From Nilaparvata lugens (lineage: Eukaryota; Arthropoda; Insecta; Hemiptera; Delphacidae), in NCBI RefSeq assembly GCF_014356525.2, contig NC_052518.1:102358767-102422766 (forward strand): a DNA stretch of 64,000 nucleotides, given 5' to 3'. Position numbers and translations under genes: made by a program. The notes beneath the pieces are model-generated. The model saw only the letters and a program-made list of their open reading frames with translations, was not told the DNA's origin and made no database searches. The stretch's first letter is position 1. The number at the start of each line of letters is the position of its first letter. Shown here piece after piece: positions 1 to 11,826 of this stretch.

Positions 1-450
1 GTTCCCATCGATAGAACCATCGAGAATTTTCAAGTATACTCATACACTTTCATGGGTATATGAAATATACTCATATTCTATTGGTATATTTCCATATTGA
101 AAATATGTGTACATTCTTTTTCAATGTTGCTCATTTTATTCACAATTTTTCACAAATCACAATTTTATTCAATTGATTGTTCTTCCTCATTTCCCTAGCC
201 TTACAAAGTAAATTTTTTCTAGCAGTTGGTGGAACATTCATCAATACAGACACAAGCATATTTGTCCTTATTTTATATTTCTCCTTCTCACTATATTAAG
301 GAGCTCTCGACGACACTAGTGGCTCATGGATCACATTACGACAGGACATGACAGTACTTGAGTTCAACCGCAATTTATTGTCATTTTGAATGATACATGT
401 TGCTAAATTACATGTACTGAAGTTTAATCATTCAGTACTTGGAAACAAGT
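1..450. other. AT-rich non-coding stretch
   Basis: No coding region or recognisable repeat boundary is visible before the direct repeat that starts near 450. Confidence 0.4.
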
Positions 451-675
451 ACATCGTTTAGTTTTTTCCATCTTTGACACGTTTTAATTATTTACAAGTT
501 TATTTTGTAAGTTCAGGAGTAAGTTAAGGGATATTTTCTCTACATTTTTCGACTTTGGCATGACAGTCTGTCATGTAGGTCCTGGGAAGATACTGCGAAT
601 CCCTTGGTTTGTGGTAGCCTTTTTTGTGGCTCCTTCCTGAAATCTTCTACCTAACCAACCTAATCAGCTCCTCCC
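450..675 (+). repeat. Direct repeat, copy 1 (flanks piggyBac relic)
   Basis: This block shares about 200 bp with 1274-1487, including the phrases ttcgactttggcatg, gtcatgtaggtcct and ctacctaacc. The two copies lie in the same orientation on either side of the piggyBac-derived relic. They may be arms of one larger element or a duplication around the insertion. Confidence 0.7.
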
Positions 676-689
676 ATGAATTGTATGTA

Positions 690-1234
690 GTCTTCCACTG
701 CCCGTGGTCATCTCACCTCAATCCTCTCTTTAAGCTTCCTGTCGTAGCAAGAACATTCTCCAATTGGATTTTCCCAAGTGATTGTGGAGAAAAGAGTCAC
801 AACTTTGTTGTCCACCCAGGTCACAACTGATACTTCAGTCCCATCTATTGTAGCCACATTCTCATAGGATGTTCCACGCGGTTTTTCTTGAGTACTTTGT
901 CATCTGTCAGCTTGAGTCCAGGAAACCGATTCCTTCTTATTGTGCCCAAAGAATGGATATTCTTGGTTTGTAAATGAAGCAGCAACGGAAGTGTAGTATA
1001 ATAATTATCAAAATATATTTGATAATGTTGATCCTCAGGTACAATTCGCGATAGTTGCAGAACCAAATTTGCTGAAGCACCAAGATCAGGTTCATGAGGC
1101 AGCATTTGTGAATTCTCCTGTCCAGAATAGATTTTAAAATTATAAACAAAGCCTGAAATACAGCTCAATACAAAAAGCTTGTAGCCCCATTTTCGAAGCT
1201 TCATGTGGTTGTATAGCTTCATGTGGAGATGCAC
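690..1234 (-). pseudogene. piggyBac-type transposase fragment
   Basis: The minus-strand frame from 1234 encodes 129 residues typical of the C-terminal half of piggyBac/PGBD transposases (DDE_Tnp_1_7 fold). Visible landmarks are KWGYKLFVLSCISGFVYNF, the YFDNYYTTLPLL motif that carries a catalytic Asp in this family, and SLGTIRRNRFPG. After the stop at 845 the family resemblance continues in other frames toward 690, read as a decayed Tyr/Glu-Val-Ser-Val-Val and Asp-Asn-Lys-Val segment, so the copy carries stops and frameshifts. Family members are usually 500-600 residues, so this is a truncated, non-functional copy. It sits between two direct repeats at 450-675 and 1274-1487. The TTAA target duplications expected for piggyBac were not identified. 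Confidence 0.75.
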
Positions 1235-1273
1235 CTAACTTACACTTACCTGTCCACGGTTCCTCAAAGACAA

Positions 1274-1487
1274 GGACATCGTTTAGTCTTTTCCTGTTCA
1301 TTTCAGTTTCGATTATTTACAAGATAACTTTGTAAGTTTAGGAGTATTTTCTCTACGTTTTTCGACTTTGGCATGCCAGTTTGTCATGTAGGTCCTAGGA
1401 GATACTGCAAATTCCTTGGTTTGTGATAGCCTTTTTTGTGGCTCCTTCCCGGAATCATCTACCTAACCAACCTAATTACCTCCTCCC
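1274..1487 (+). repeat. Direct repeat, copy 2 (flanks piggyBac relic)
   Basis: Second copy of the block at 450-675. It is similar but diverged, with small indels and substitutions, so the duplication is not recent. Confidence 0.7.
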
Positions 1488-2050
1488 TCACCTAACCCAA
1501 CTCTTTTACCAGTTTCAAAATCCTGTTAGGAACGGAATAAAAAAATGATTTTATGAAATTGTGAAATCACATTTACACTTATGTTCACTATTTTCATCTG
1601 AATATACCGAACTCAAGTATGTAATGTAGATGTAATCCAGTCTCCAGATAATATTCCATAGAGCCCACCATCAACAGTTGATAAGGCAGAACACAATGAT
1701 AACACAACAGTTGATAAGATGGACACAATGCTGGTAACAGAGATGAATGTGTGTGTTTCTCTCTTTTCCTACATCTACTCACTTTTTTCACTGTGGCAAT
1801 TTCCATAAAATATAGGGGAAGAAGCATATCACCTTTTGCTTCTTTCTAAATAGAAACTTGCAAATGGAATACATTAAATTTCATTTCGCTACAATAAAAT
1901 CATAAGCAATTTGAAAAATCATTTTTTATTGAATTGAGGTGTATTCTGCTGACTGTCTGTGTTTACTGGGTTGGAAGGGTTGCCTTTTACCATTACTAGA
2001 CTAGTCACCCACGATAATCTACTAAGCTCTACTATCCTAGGTTCTAGGTT

Positions 2051-2443
2051 CTATGAGCTTATTGGAGAGTTTTGTTCAAGCCAAACATATATAGGATGCT
2101 GTAGTTGTTGGAGCTGCCATGCAGTGCATATCTCGCTGATCATGATCTGCTTCTCTAACCTTGGCAGACCAAGTCCTCCATCGCGTTTATGAGTGTAGAA
2201 CATCGCAGTAGGCGTCATGTCATGCAGGTGTAGCATCCTTTTGACCATTTGGCATATTTGGCCATCAATTAGTCTTAACTTGGCCCGACACGCATCCCCG
2301 ATTGCAAGGGCATGATAGAATCGTGGGGCCATATATGTAAAGGCTAGTTTGAGTTTTTGCCTTGGCTTAAGCTTTAGCCTATCAATTCTTTGTACAGCCT
2401 GTAATAACTCTGCTGTATTGCCCTCAGCAATCGTGAAGCACAC
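2051..2443 (-). pseudogene. R2-like LINE, post-RT (thumb) segment
   Basis: 130 residues with the pattern KLKPRQKLKLAFTYMAPRF, DACRAKLRLIDGQICQMVKR, LHLHDMTP and DGGLGLPRLEK. This matches the segment directly after the RT domain in R2/R4/NeSL elements, where a final Gly-Gly-Leu-Gly-x-Pro-Arg-Leu is characteristic. The open frame ends at 2051, before the C-terminal zinc finger and restriction-like endonuclease that an intact element would carry. I did not find those domains, so they are lost or too decayed to read by eye. Confidence 0.7.
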
Positions 2444-2471
2444 TCCCAGGTAGGTAACCTCTGTTCAGCCT

Positions 2472-3393
2472 TCAGAGGCTCCAGCTCCCCACCGTTACTG
2501 ATTTTGACCTATTGTCATCTACAAAATATTTCTTTTTATAATGATTAATGCCAAAGGAGAGACATATTGGTACATTGAATTTTAAACCCTTTTTCATCAG
2601 GCAATCTTCAACTACGAGCAGCTTTCTTTGTAGCTCATCCTTTGAGGCATAAAGCAGTACCAAGTCATCGGCGTACCCAAGAGCACCTGAGTCACCTCTC
2701 TCTCCCTCAGCAGCCACAAATACATCATCAATGACCGTATTAAACGGCAGTGCAGAAAGTGGATCCCCCTGCTTGACACCTCTACGCAGGTCAACCACCA
2801 CATCATCATTTCCCAGTTTTGTCTGTCCTCCATTATATATAGAATTATCAATGTTTATCACCATTAGTGGTAATCCCTTTCGCCTTAGGGCATCAATTAT
2901 TGTGGCATGGGGAACCATGTCAAAGGCTCGACTGAGGTCGAGAATCGCCCCATACAGTGTCTTCCCGCTCCTTGCAGATTGCAGTGTGCGATCCAGGATA
3001 GCACAGTTGATCTGGCAACCCTGGCCTGGCTGGAACCCCCTCTGACGAATATTTAATCCAGCAAATCTCCTAATCCGCCTCTCTCAGCAACCTGGCATGA
3101 ACTCTATAAATAATAGAACCAATTATTGTCAACGGTCTCCAGGACTCAGCCTTATTCAAGTCTTTATTAGGTTTGGGAATAAAGATAGTCCTATTTTCCT
3201 TCCACATTGCTGGGATATAGGCATCGATTGTAACAATAGCAAAAATCTTTGCCAGAAGGATAGCAATACCATGGTTACGTAATAGACTTTTCTTGGTAAT
3301 ACCATCAGGCCCTGGCGCACCATTAGTTTTTAGGTGAGTCACTCTCGCAAGAATTTCTGGTTCAATCAGTGTTAGAACTTGCCAGGTCTGCAA
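2472..3393 (-). pseudogene. R2-like LINE reverse transcriptase, frameshifted
   Basis: The RT can be followed in two frames. The first, 3393-3070, contains LKTNGAPGPDGITKKSLL and ENRTIFIPKPNKDLNKAESW, corresponding to RT motifs 0 to 2a of LINEs. The piece from about 3060 to 2919 reads as Gln-Pro-Gly-Gln-Gly-Cys and a Leu-Asp-Leu-Ser-Arg-Ala-Phe-Asp segment (motif A). The second ORF, 2918-2472, contains LRRGVKQGDPLSALPFN (motif B) and YADDLVLL (motif C, catalytic Asp pair retained). At least one frameshift near 3070 and a downstream stop make it inactive. It reads together with 3406-4302 and 2051-2443. Confidence 0.8.
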
Positions 3394-3405
3394 CCGATGA
3401 ATGGC

Positions 3406-4302
3406 CTACATTTCATCCCCACCAGCAAAGTCCCCACTGGTGCCCCATAGCTCGGTATATGCTCGGTGAAGATCCGCCATGGGTGGATTTGCCTCCATTG
3501 TTCTTTTATCTTGTAGTATCATAAAGTTGTTCTCTACTACACAGTCTGCAAGCTTTCTTGGGTTCTTTCTAAAGAGCTCCTGGGTTTGAGCGAATATTCT
3601 TCTGCCATTATTATTACTTAGCTTCCCTTCTCGTCTGCCTTGGCCAGACCTACTACTCCTTATGGAGGGCCTATTATCAGCCAGCATCAAGTGTACCTCG
3701 CATATCAACTCCTCAAAGGCATTAGCATCAAATCCAGCCTGATTAATCTTAGCCTTCATGTCCTGACTGATTCCACATATATCATCACCTAGGGATCCAA
3801 CGGCAATACTTTCATTCCAGATGGCCAACTCCTGATCATTTCCATCGACATGAACACCCATATCCACATCCCTCTCATCATCTCCATTGCAAGGTCCCTC
3901 CTCTGAGCTTTCATTACCATATTCCACGCCATTATCGAGGTTCACCACCACTCCCCCATCAACCGCCCCATGATTCACACCATCAGGCTCACTCTCCTCA
4001 TCATTACATCCTTCATCACTCTCATTTCCACTCTCATCTGATTCGATGAGGTTGTTGAGTGGGTAGAGAGGATTATTACTGTACCTTTTTGCATGCTGCC
4101 TCACCTGCTGGGCTGTTTTGGTTTTTAGGGCTTTTGTGATATCAATTGAGTATCCCTTTGGCCTACCCTTTCCAGTGAGATTCTCCTTTAGATACTGTAA
4201 AGCAAAATATTGATAGAATGACGTACTATAAAATAACCATCCAATGAAGTACCTACATAATACCTTTTTTTCAAAACATATGAAAAATTGCAAAAGTAAC
4301 AA
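3406..4302 (-). pseudogene. R2-like LINE N-terminal region
   Basis: The long frame ends only a few codons before the RT frame. Its first 35 or so residues look like readthrough of AT-rich DNA, so the reported start is doubtful. From there it holds a basic stretch (GKGRPKGYSIDITKALKTK, AQQVRQHAKR) that could be a Myb/SANT-type helix, then a strongly acidic Glu/Asp-rich stretch. It ends with RKNPRKLADCVVENN and EANPPMADLHRAYTELWGT, the type of linker found just before the RT in R2/NeSL elements. The zinc fingers expected at the N-terminus are not visible. The Myb assignment is a weak inference. Confidence 0.55.
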
Positions 4303-4694
4303 TAAATTGGTGATTTACATAAACACATTATTATTCATGACAGAAGACTTGTTTTGAAATGTACAAAATGATACAATGGAAGAGTTTATTTTAAGAAAAA
4401 CTAGACAAAGTTTTAAAAAAGGGTACTATGGAATTTTTTCAACTATTATGGTTTAATTGATTTAAAATTTTTATAGTTCCTTTTTTGCCCCTATACTCAC
4501 CTCAGACAATCGATTCACGTGTCATAATCTTGTAGTGTGTCAAAACTCAAAGCTTTGTAATACAGGACTTATAAAATAAAAAGTGAGATTCCTGTAATAT
4601 CTGTTTTATAAGAAATATTCCACAACCATAAAATTACTTGCAAAATGTATCCTGTATTATGAATGTATCTTGGTATTTCTTGTTAACTGTTGAC

Positions 4695-5075
4695 TATAAT
4701 GAGGTCCACGTTATAATGGCAGTGTTTGATTAGCAATGGTATTGCTAACCTTGTCTATCATTCAACAAAGCGGATAGCCCTATCTCTTTCTCGCTTTGCT
4801 CTGTTGCCAGATCGTCTTTCAACAATGTAGAATTATTAATTAATTGACAAAATATTTCATTTTAATTATGAAACTTCTTTGTGAAATTATTGAAAAATAG
4901 AATTACTTATGCTTGTTAAAATATAATTGATTATTTTAAACAAGAATGAACAGTTAATACTACATCAATAAACCTGTATCAGCTACCGTCTATATAAGGC
5001 ATTGACAAGACAGAGGATCGGCAACGTTGTTCTTCTATCTTTCTCCACTGCCATTATAACGTGGACCTCACTATA
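4695..5075 (+). mobile_element. MITE family 1, copy A
   Basis: 381-bp non-autonomous DNA element. About 30 bp of terminal inverted repeat begin TATARTGAGGTCCACGTTAT and end in the matching inverse. The flanking TA suggests a TA target duplication, as in Tc1/mariner-like elements. Internal landmarks are CCTTGTCTATCATTC, GCTCTGTTGCCAGATCG and ATCAATAAACCTGTATCAGC. There is no coding capacity. Related copies lie at 9220, 38880, 54954, 56156, 58076 and 62653. Confidence 0.85.
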
Positions 5076-5265
5076 GCCATTGGAAAGTCAAGAGAAATGC
5101 TGTAGTTGAAGTTTCATTGAGTTATTAATATTGAATTTCATCTGACAATAATATTTTATTCATCTCTGTAGCTGTTCTTGTCCATTTTTTGAATGTTATA
5201 TGTACAAATATATGCAGTAACAAATATTTCAACTAAATAACTTATTTATACTTGTAAATCTTTTT

Positions 5266-5400
5266 CCTACAGTTACCTTGAAAAGTGACCATTCCTGCTC
5301 TGATTACAGAACGCAAAGAATCACTTCTCCGCTCTAGTGTGCAAAGTATTACTTTGTGTACACTCTTAATACTTTGCGTATTATCTTGCAGCCATCACAA
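5266..5400 (+). repeat. Dispersed palindromic repeat fragment
   Basis: The block beginning ttttcctacagttacct is repeated at 8024-8110 with a similar 'ttccgctctagtg' core. It belongs to a set of short hairpin-forming repeats also seen at 5822, 8521 and 9042. No coding function is supported; the small plus-strand ORF here is AT-rich readthrough. Confidence 0.45.
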
Positions 5401-5699
5401 TCAGCTGTTGACATTGTTGGCTTGTATTTTGAATGTAAATTTGTTCTATCTATATTTTTTTCTGATTTTCAAATAAATAAAAATGAGAACTCATTAAATT
5501 ATACATTTTAAATATTATTAATTATTCATTATTTCAAATAATATTTTTTTCATTCATAAATTGATGGTTGAAATATTTAGAAATTAAGATTTACTCAAAA
5601 TTATTGAAAATTTCAAATTAATTGGATTAATTTAATTTTTAATTTTAATAAACTATCGATTATTAATTTTCATATAGATTATCAAGTTTAAAATAAATT

Positions 5700-5950
5700 A
5701 AAGTTGTTATTAATAACAAAATTATACAGACAAACATTTGATGGATTTCAGCCATCATTTTACCCATAATCAACCACTTCTTATATTCAATGGTAACTGT
5801 AGGAAACATTTAATGTGAAATACGTGCGCAAAGTTCCTCTGCTGCACTCAAGAAACCATTCCACCCTCGCCTACGGCTCATGCGTAAACGTTTCTTTTGG
5901 TGCAGCAAACTGTTACTTTACGCACTAGTTGCACAAATAACTATTATGGT
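5700..5950 (+). repeat. Dispersed repeat with imperfect palindrome, copy 1
   Basis: About 250 bp shared with 8886-9167 in the same orientation. It starts near taacaaaattatacag and ends at gcacaaataactatta. The 3' half, 5824-5935, is an imperfect palindrome: gcgcaaagttcctctgctgc pairs with a gcagcaaactgttactttacgc arm, with cgtttctttt and aagaaac inside. This fits a small hairpin MITE; the boundaries are not resolved. Confidence 0.6.
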
Positions 5951-6125
5951 GCCATATAATCAATCAATAATAAAATTTATTTATTTTACAGGACCTGTAA
6001 TACAGGCCCCACTCTTTATGAATGAAATCACTGTTCAACTCCTTTGACATCTACCTGTAATACAGGGATTATCCTGTGTATTGTTTCACAATTTAAAATT
6101 TCATGAAACACAAGTAATTTCAACT

Positions 6126-6890
6126 AATAAACCTGTAATATAGGCTCCGTACGTTTTATTAAATTGGCCCTAAGTCTTTTAGGTATTTTATGAATTTTGG
6201 GTTGTCATCTGAATATTGTAATAGAATATTGGGGTTTCATTTTGAATATTTATTATCTAGTTTTGACATTGTTTTCAAGAAATAAGCCTGTAATATAGGC
6301 TCCGTACGTTTTATTAAATTGGCCCTAAGTCTTTTAGGTATTTTATGAATTTTGGGTTGTCATCTGAATATTGTAATAGAATATTGGTGTTTCATTTTGA
6401 ATATTTATTATCTAGTTTTGACATTGTTTTCAAGAAATAAGCCTGTAATATAGGCTCCGTACGTTTTATTAAATTGGCCCTAAGTCTTTTAGGTATTTTA
6501 TGAATTTTGGGTTGTCATCTGAATATTGTAATAGAATATTGGTGTTTCATTTTGAATATTTATTATCTAGTTTTGACATTGTTTTCAAGAAATAAGCCTG
6601 TAATATAGGCTCCGTACGTTTTGATTGGCCCTAGGTCTTTTAGGTATTTTATGAATTTTGGGTTGTCATCTGAATATTGGAATAAAATATTGGGGTTTCA
6701 TTTTTAATATGTATTATCTAGTTTTGAAATTGTTTTCAACAAATAAACCTGTAATATACGCTCTGTACGTTTTATTAAATTGGCCCTAGTCTTTTAGGTA
6801 TTTCATGAATTTTGGGTTGTCATCTGAATATTGGAATAGAATATTGGTGTTTCATTTTAAATATGTATTATCTAGTTTTGAAATTGTTTC
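6126..6890. repeat. 155-bp tandem array, about 5 copies
   Basis: Five head-to-tail units begin with aataarcctgtaatatagg at 6126, 6281, 6436, 6591 and 6742. The spacing is 155, 155, 155 and 151 bp. Units 2-4 are nearly identical. The first and last are more diverged at their outer edges, as in unequal-exchange expansion. Each unit carries the near-palindrome cctgtaatatagg. No coding potential. Confidence 0.9.
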
Positions 6891-6899
6891 ACATTCAAA

Positions 6900-8000
6900 T
6901 GACTGTGTTGATAGATTTACTAGAAATTTGAGTTGGATTTATGTAAGATTAATAAATTTGTGATCAATTATGAACTTTCCTACTTTCTTATTATACTCAT
7001 CTTGCTTGATTATAACAGTAGTGTTTCCTGCTTTCGTTATCATGACCTGTTATTACTAAAAGTAGCCCTTGATATTTATAATAACATTGATATTACTTGT
7101 CTGATATTATTTGATGTAAAAACTACTCTCTGATTAGTAGTTTATGCGATGACATGACATGTTTTTGGAAAAGACAACTATTGTGGTATAATTTGTGAAA
7201 CTTTAATATACAGTTATGACATCATATTAAATGGCATGGTACACTAAAAATGCAACATTTTATATGTTTGGTTAAGAAAGACATTTCCTTTTGAATTATT
7301 TAGAATTGTTGAACAATTCACTTATGAAAGACAGTTGTTTTGTAATGTTCATAGTTATAGTATAATATGTTCAAATAAAGATGTAAAACACCGTATAAAA
7401 AATGTATATCACAGCTATATTTAAAAACTGAAGAAATACAAAAATAAGGCTGGTAAGGGCGAGTCAACCAAATCTAGCCATTAATGCACAACATATATGT
7501 AATAACATAAGTCTCATAATGTTAGTTATTAAGTTCTTCCAATACTTTTTAATTATATAACATGTTTTTGTGTAGTTGAGAAGTTGATATTGTGGTAATT
7601 ATTCATATTGATTGAAAAAGACTAAGAAATTGTCTTTGAAGTTTTTTGACAATTTCTTGGTCTTTTTCATTCAATATATAACATGTACTAGTTCATAACA
7701 AATGTATATTATTTTCGAACAAGAATGTGTAAAAAATTACTACTTTTATAAATTGGATATTTTAATAATGAATGATACCGTCTTTATTTCATTGACTTCT
7801 TCCCAATCTGGTCAAAATAATTAATCAAACAGACTTTATCTGAACTAAATTTTCAAACGTTTTTTCATTGAGCCTGATGAACTATAGTGAGAAAGTCCAC
7901 GTGAAAAAGTTAGTGGAAAAATAGGACTACAGTTTTGCCGATTCTCTGCGTTATCACTAACTTCTAGGCCTATAGTAGATTCCCTGTAGATATAGTATTA
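6900..8000. other. AT-rich non-coding stretch with one hairpin
   Basis: No gene is visible. At 7613-7668 the halves gaaaaagactaagaaattgt and acaatttcttggtctttttc form a strong 20-bp stem, probably the remnant of a small foldback element. Confidence 0.5.
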
Positions 8001-8023
8001 ATTGTTCATTAATAATCAAATAT

Positions 8024-8735
8024 ATTTTTCCTACAGCTACCTCGGAAAGTTGCTGTTCCTGTACTGATTACAATACCCGAAGATTCACTTTTCCGCTCTA
8101 GTGCGGGAATAGTATATTTCGCACCTAGAGCAGAAAATGAGATTTTTCCGGCTCGAAATCGGGTTTCAAGTCCGAGGCCAAAGATTGAGAGCCGGTAAAA
8201 CATATTTGCTCATGGTGTGAACGATATTTTTCGTCACACTACAGGTATTACTGACAAAATAAATAAAGAATACTCGTTATCATACATATCTCTTGATGTT
8301 AGTGGTAGAAGATTTGCAGTCAGGTTTTCAGATTCTTTTAAAATTTCACTTGGAATATCACGGGCGTCGTCATCTTCAAGCATTTTTGAAAATTCGAAAT
8401 GTGCTAATCAATAATAAATAATTGAATGAAAATTGTTGCGAAGCGAATTCCGAAATTCGAACTGAAATAATGGCGACTTCAGATGAAGAAAGTTGACACT
8501 CGCCCGATCTAGCGGATGACTTATTAATCATGGACTTCCATGTTAGTAGCTGGAAAAAGTACTCTTTCCGGCCTAGGCCGGAAAAGAAACCTGTTTCTCA
8601 CGTCAGACGAGAGTCGTCTGCAAACAAGGTCTTTCAGATCTACGTAGGGACTGGAAAACAGCTGCTTCCTGTGCAGTGTAGCGAAAAAAAAAATTTCTGC
8701 ACTCCAGATTTGCAACATGGCAATGCAAAATAGTT
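8024..8735. repeat. Cluster of short palindromic repeats
   Basis: Contains the relative of 5266-5400 at 8024-8110. It also holds a perfect 20-bp palindrome TTTCCGGCCTAGGCCGGAAA at 8565-8584. Around it are inverted pieces (tttttccggctcg, gagccggtaaaa; gacgagagtcgtc). The small ORFs on both strands here are by-products of the palindromes. Confidence 0.5.
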
Positions 8736-8885
8736 AGTAGGTTATAATAATATGGAGCACCAGTGCAGGAAAATCAAAATGAAGTTGGTAACAGTGACTG
8801 TGGTGCACGTTATAATAATATGAAGGCAGTGGATGACAGCGACAGCCACCTTCATTCATTTACTACTACATTATTCAATTTTAAA

Positions 8886-9167
8886 TAAATTAAGGTTTTT
8901 ATTAATAATAAAATTACACAGAAAACATTTGATGGATTTCAGGGAATTTTACCCATAAAAAGTAAATTATTATAAAAAGTACCCATAATTACCCACTTTT
9001 CATATTCAATGGTAACTGTAGGAAAAATTTAATGTGAAATACGTGCGCAAAGTTCCTCTGCTGCACTCAAGAAACCATTCCGCCCTCATCTACGGCTCGG
9101 GCGTAAACGTTTCTTTCGGTGCAGCAAACTGTCACTTTGCGCACTAGTTGCACAAATAACTATTATA
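8886..9167 (+). repeat. Dispersed repeat with imperfect palindrome, copy 2
   Basis: Second copy of the 5700-5950 repeat with the same hairpin core (9046-9155). It differs by an insertion around 8955-8985 and scattered substitutions. It ends directly before MITE family 1 copy B. Confidence 0.6.
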
Positions 9168-9219
9168 CATCAATAAAATATATTTTTTCAACGATTGAAT
9201 AAAAACAACTATAGTGAAG

Positions 9220-9603
9220 TCCACGTTATAATGGCAGTGGAGAAAGATAGGAGAAAAAAGTTGCCTCAGACCGATCCTCTGTCTTGTCAATGCCCTCTAT
9301 AGACGTAACGGTAGCTGATACAGGTTTATTGATGTAATATTAACTGTTCATTCTCGTTTAAAATAATCAATTATATTTTATTAAACAAAAAATTATATTT
9401 TTCAATAATTTCATAATGAACTTACATAATTAAGATGAAATATTTTGTTAATTAATTATTAATTCTACATTGTTGATAGACGATCTGGCAACAGAACAAA
9501 GCGAGAAAGAGATAGCGCTATCTGCTTTGTTGAATGATAGACAAGGATATAGCAATGCCATTGCTTATCAAACACTGCCATTATAACGTGGACCTTTACT
9601 ATA
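9220..9603 (-). mobile_element. MITE family 1, copy B
   Basis: 384 bp with the family terminal inverted repeats, in reverse orientation to copy A: the left interior (gagaaagatagg) matches the right interior of copy A. Ends are tatagtgaagtccacg and gtggacctttactata. Confidence 0.85.
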
Positions 9604-9813
9604 GAATCTATTAGTTCTAGCTAGTGCACAAATTCAGTGGAATAATCATGTTCTAGGTAGATTCAACTAGGAGTAATCACATGTTTCCGGAAAATTCTTG
9701 GAGCGGACCATTTACTATCCGACTGCTTGTCCAACTTAGATACGACGTCGTACCATGAATGAGGTTGCTGATGTTGGGTCGAATTTCGCCAAACGAGTTG
9801 GACAAGTCGGGTG

Positions 9814-9949
9814 AACTCACCCTGTATTGTAGCGAAACGTCTCATATAATAGCATGACACTTGTTAGGCAACCTCTATCTACAGCCCGAATATCAACCAA
9901 ATCTGGAAGATGAGCATTTTTCATGAAATCCATGAATAAAAAAACATCA
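9814..9949 (+). repeat. Flanking direct repeat, left
   Basis: About 130 bp beginning aactcaccctgtattgtagc and ending with aaatccatgaataaaa. It is repeated at 11986-12118. Together the two copies bracket the GGGCCGGTTTCC foldback element. Confidence 0.8.
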
Positions 9950-10230
9950 TGGATTTTTGCAAAAATGGTCTAAAATTAAAATTGCTCAAATTCAGGAATG
10001 ATAGTACTTGATGAGAGGAACAATAAGATGTCATCACATTGGCAAAATTCACTCCTATTCTGCAGTTATAAGCATTTGAAGATGACTGATTTCTCTGATC
10101 TGAGAGTGGAGGAGAGATTTAGGGCCGGTTTCCGAGCTCGGGATCTATAAGTTCTGGACTTACAGAGTCTAGGACTTAAATAAGCGCTCGGGTCTAAATC
10201 GACTTTCTGAGTCACGATTTTATCTTCTAA

Positions 10231-11028
10231 ACTCCGGGGTCTATTGAGTTCTCGACTTATTTGAGTCCAGGACTTTAACGCAGCAAACATGAGGGAAATT
10301 CACAATATTTTGCTGTTGTATTGTTGGCATTATAGCAAAACAGAAACAGCTGATTGCAGCGGGATAGTTCAAATGAGCATGCTCTCCAAACTATTTTGTG
10401 AAAAAAGTAGGCCTATTCAAAGCAAAACCTTTGAAAGGTGAATGAATAAACATTTCATTTTACGTTATGCTATTATTGATTCTAACCAGTGATTTTGGAA
10501 TAAAAATTTCATTAGGCTATTGAGTTTGAAAACATATTTGTTTTGAAAAAACTGGAATAATAATATATTTTTTCTTATATTATTAATATGTTGAATATGA
10601 CATTGATTGATAACATTCGGATTGTAATATAAATTCCAAGGCAATCCTTGTATTATTTTTCTTGAACATTTTTAGGTTATCAGTCGTAAAATAAGGTTAG
10701 TTTTTACGCATAATTCTGATACTATTTTATTCCAAAATGAACTTGCAAACTATAAATTATGAATTTAGATGGACTAACCCAAATAATCTAGGTATTCCAT
10801 GACATCTATTTGGCTTTTTATCTACTCCAAAACAATAACTGAATTGTGTTTGCTCAGTTAAGTCTAGAACTTTAATTTAAACCCTACCCCAGTCGAGGGT
10901 TTAAAATCACGCTGTTTTAAGTCCTGGACTTGACGATTTTTGACTCGGAAAGAGGCGAGAATCTAATTCAAGTCCTGGACTTATAATTTCTTTACTCAGA
11001 GAGAGAAATAATTTCATAATTATTATGA
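10231..11028 (+). repeat. 798-bp tandem duplication, unit 1
   Basis: Starts at actccggggtctattgag. By eye it is identical along its length to 11029-11826. A third partial start (actccagggtct) follows at 11827 but diverges at once. Confidence 0.85.
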
Positions 11029-11826
11029 ACTCCGGGGTCTATTGAGTTCTCGACTTATTTGAGTCCAGGACTTTAACGCAGCAAACATGAGGGAAATTCA
11101 CAATATTTTGCTGTTGTATTGTTGGCATTATAGCAAAACAGAAACAGCTGATTGCAGCGGGATAGTTCAAATGAGCATGCTCTCCAAACTATTTTGTGAA
11201 AAAAGTAGGCCTATTCAAAGCAAAACCTTTGAAAGGTGAATGAATAAACATTTCATTTTACGTTATGCTATTATTGATTCTAACCAGTGATTTTGGAATA
11301 AAAATTTCATTAGGCTATTGAGTTTGAAAACATATTTGTTTTGAAAAAACTGGAATAATAATATATTTTTTCTTATATTATTAATATGTTGAATATGACA
11401 TTGATTGATAACATTCGGATTGTAATATAAATTCCAAGGCAATCCTTGTATTATTTTTCTTGAACATTTTTAGGTTATCAGTCGTAAAATAAGGTTAGTT
11501 TTTACGCATAATTCTGATACTATTTTATTCCAAAATGAACTTGCAAACTATAAATTATGAATTTAGATGGACTAACCCAAATAATCTAGGTATTCCATGA
11601 CATCTATTTGGCTTTTTATCTACTCCAAAACAATAACTGAATTGTGTTTGCTCAGTTAAGTCTAGAACTTTAATTTAAACCCTACCCCAGTCGAGGGTTT
11701 AAAATCACGCTGTTTTAAGTCCTGGACTTGACGATTTTTGACTCGGAAAGAGGCGAGAATCTAATTCAAGTCCTGGACTTATAATTTCTTTACTCAGAGA
11801 GAGAAATAATTTCATAATTATTATGA
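11029..11826 (+). repeat. 798-bp tandem duplication, unit 2
   Basis: Head-to-tail copy of 10231-11028 with an exact 798-bp offset at both ends. Apparent identity means either a very recent duplication or an assembly artefact. Confidence 0.85.

Larger units (their letters stand above)
1995..4302 (-). mobile_element. Broken R2/NeSL-like non-LTR retrotransposon
   Basis: Three minus-strand coding blocks lie in the correct order for one R2-superclade LINE: an N-terminal segment (4302-3406), the reverse transcriptase (3393-2472) and the post-RT segment (2443-2051). Stops and frameshifts separate them, so the element is dead. The 5' end is unclear and probably lies near 4200-4300. The 3' end lies below 2051, with no clear tail. 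Site-specific R2 elements insert in 28S rDNA, and no rRNA gene flanks this copy, so a dispersed relative is more likely. Confidence 0.7.

Noticed and set aside
2731..3045. Plus-strand 104-residue ORF
   Set aside because: It lies opposite the LINE reverse transcriptase and has no domain.
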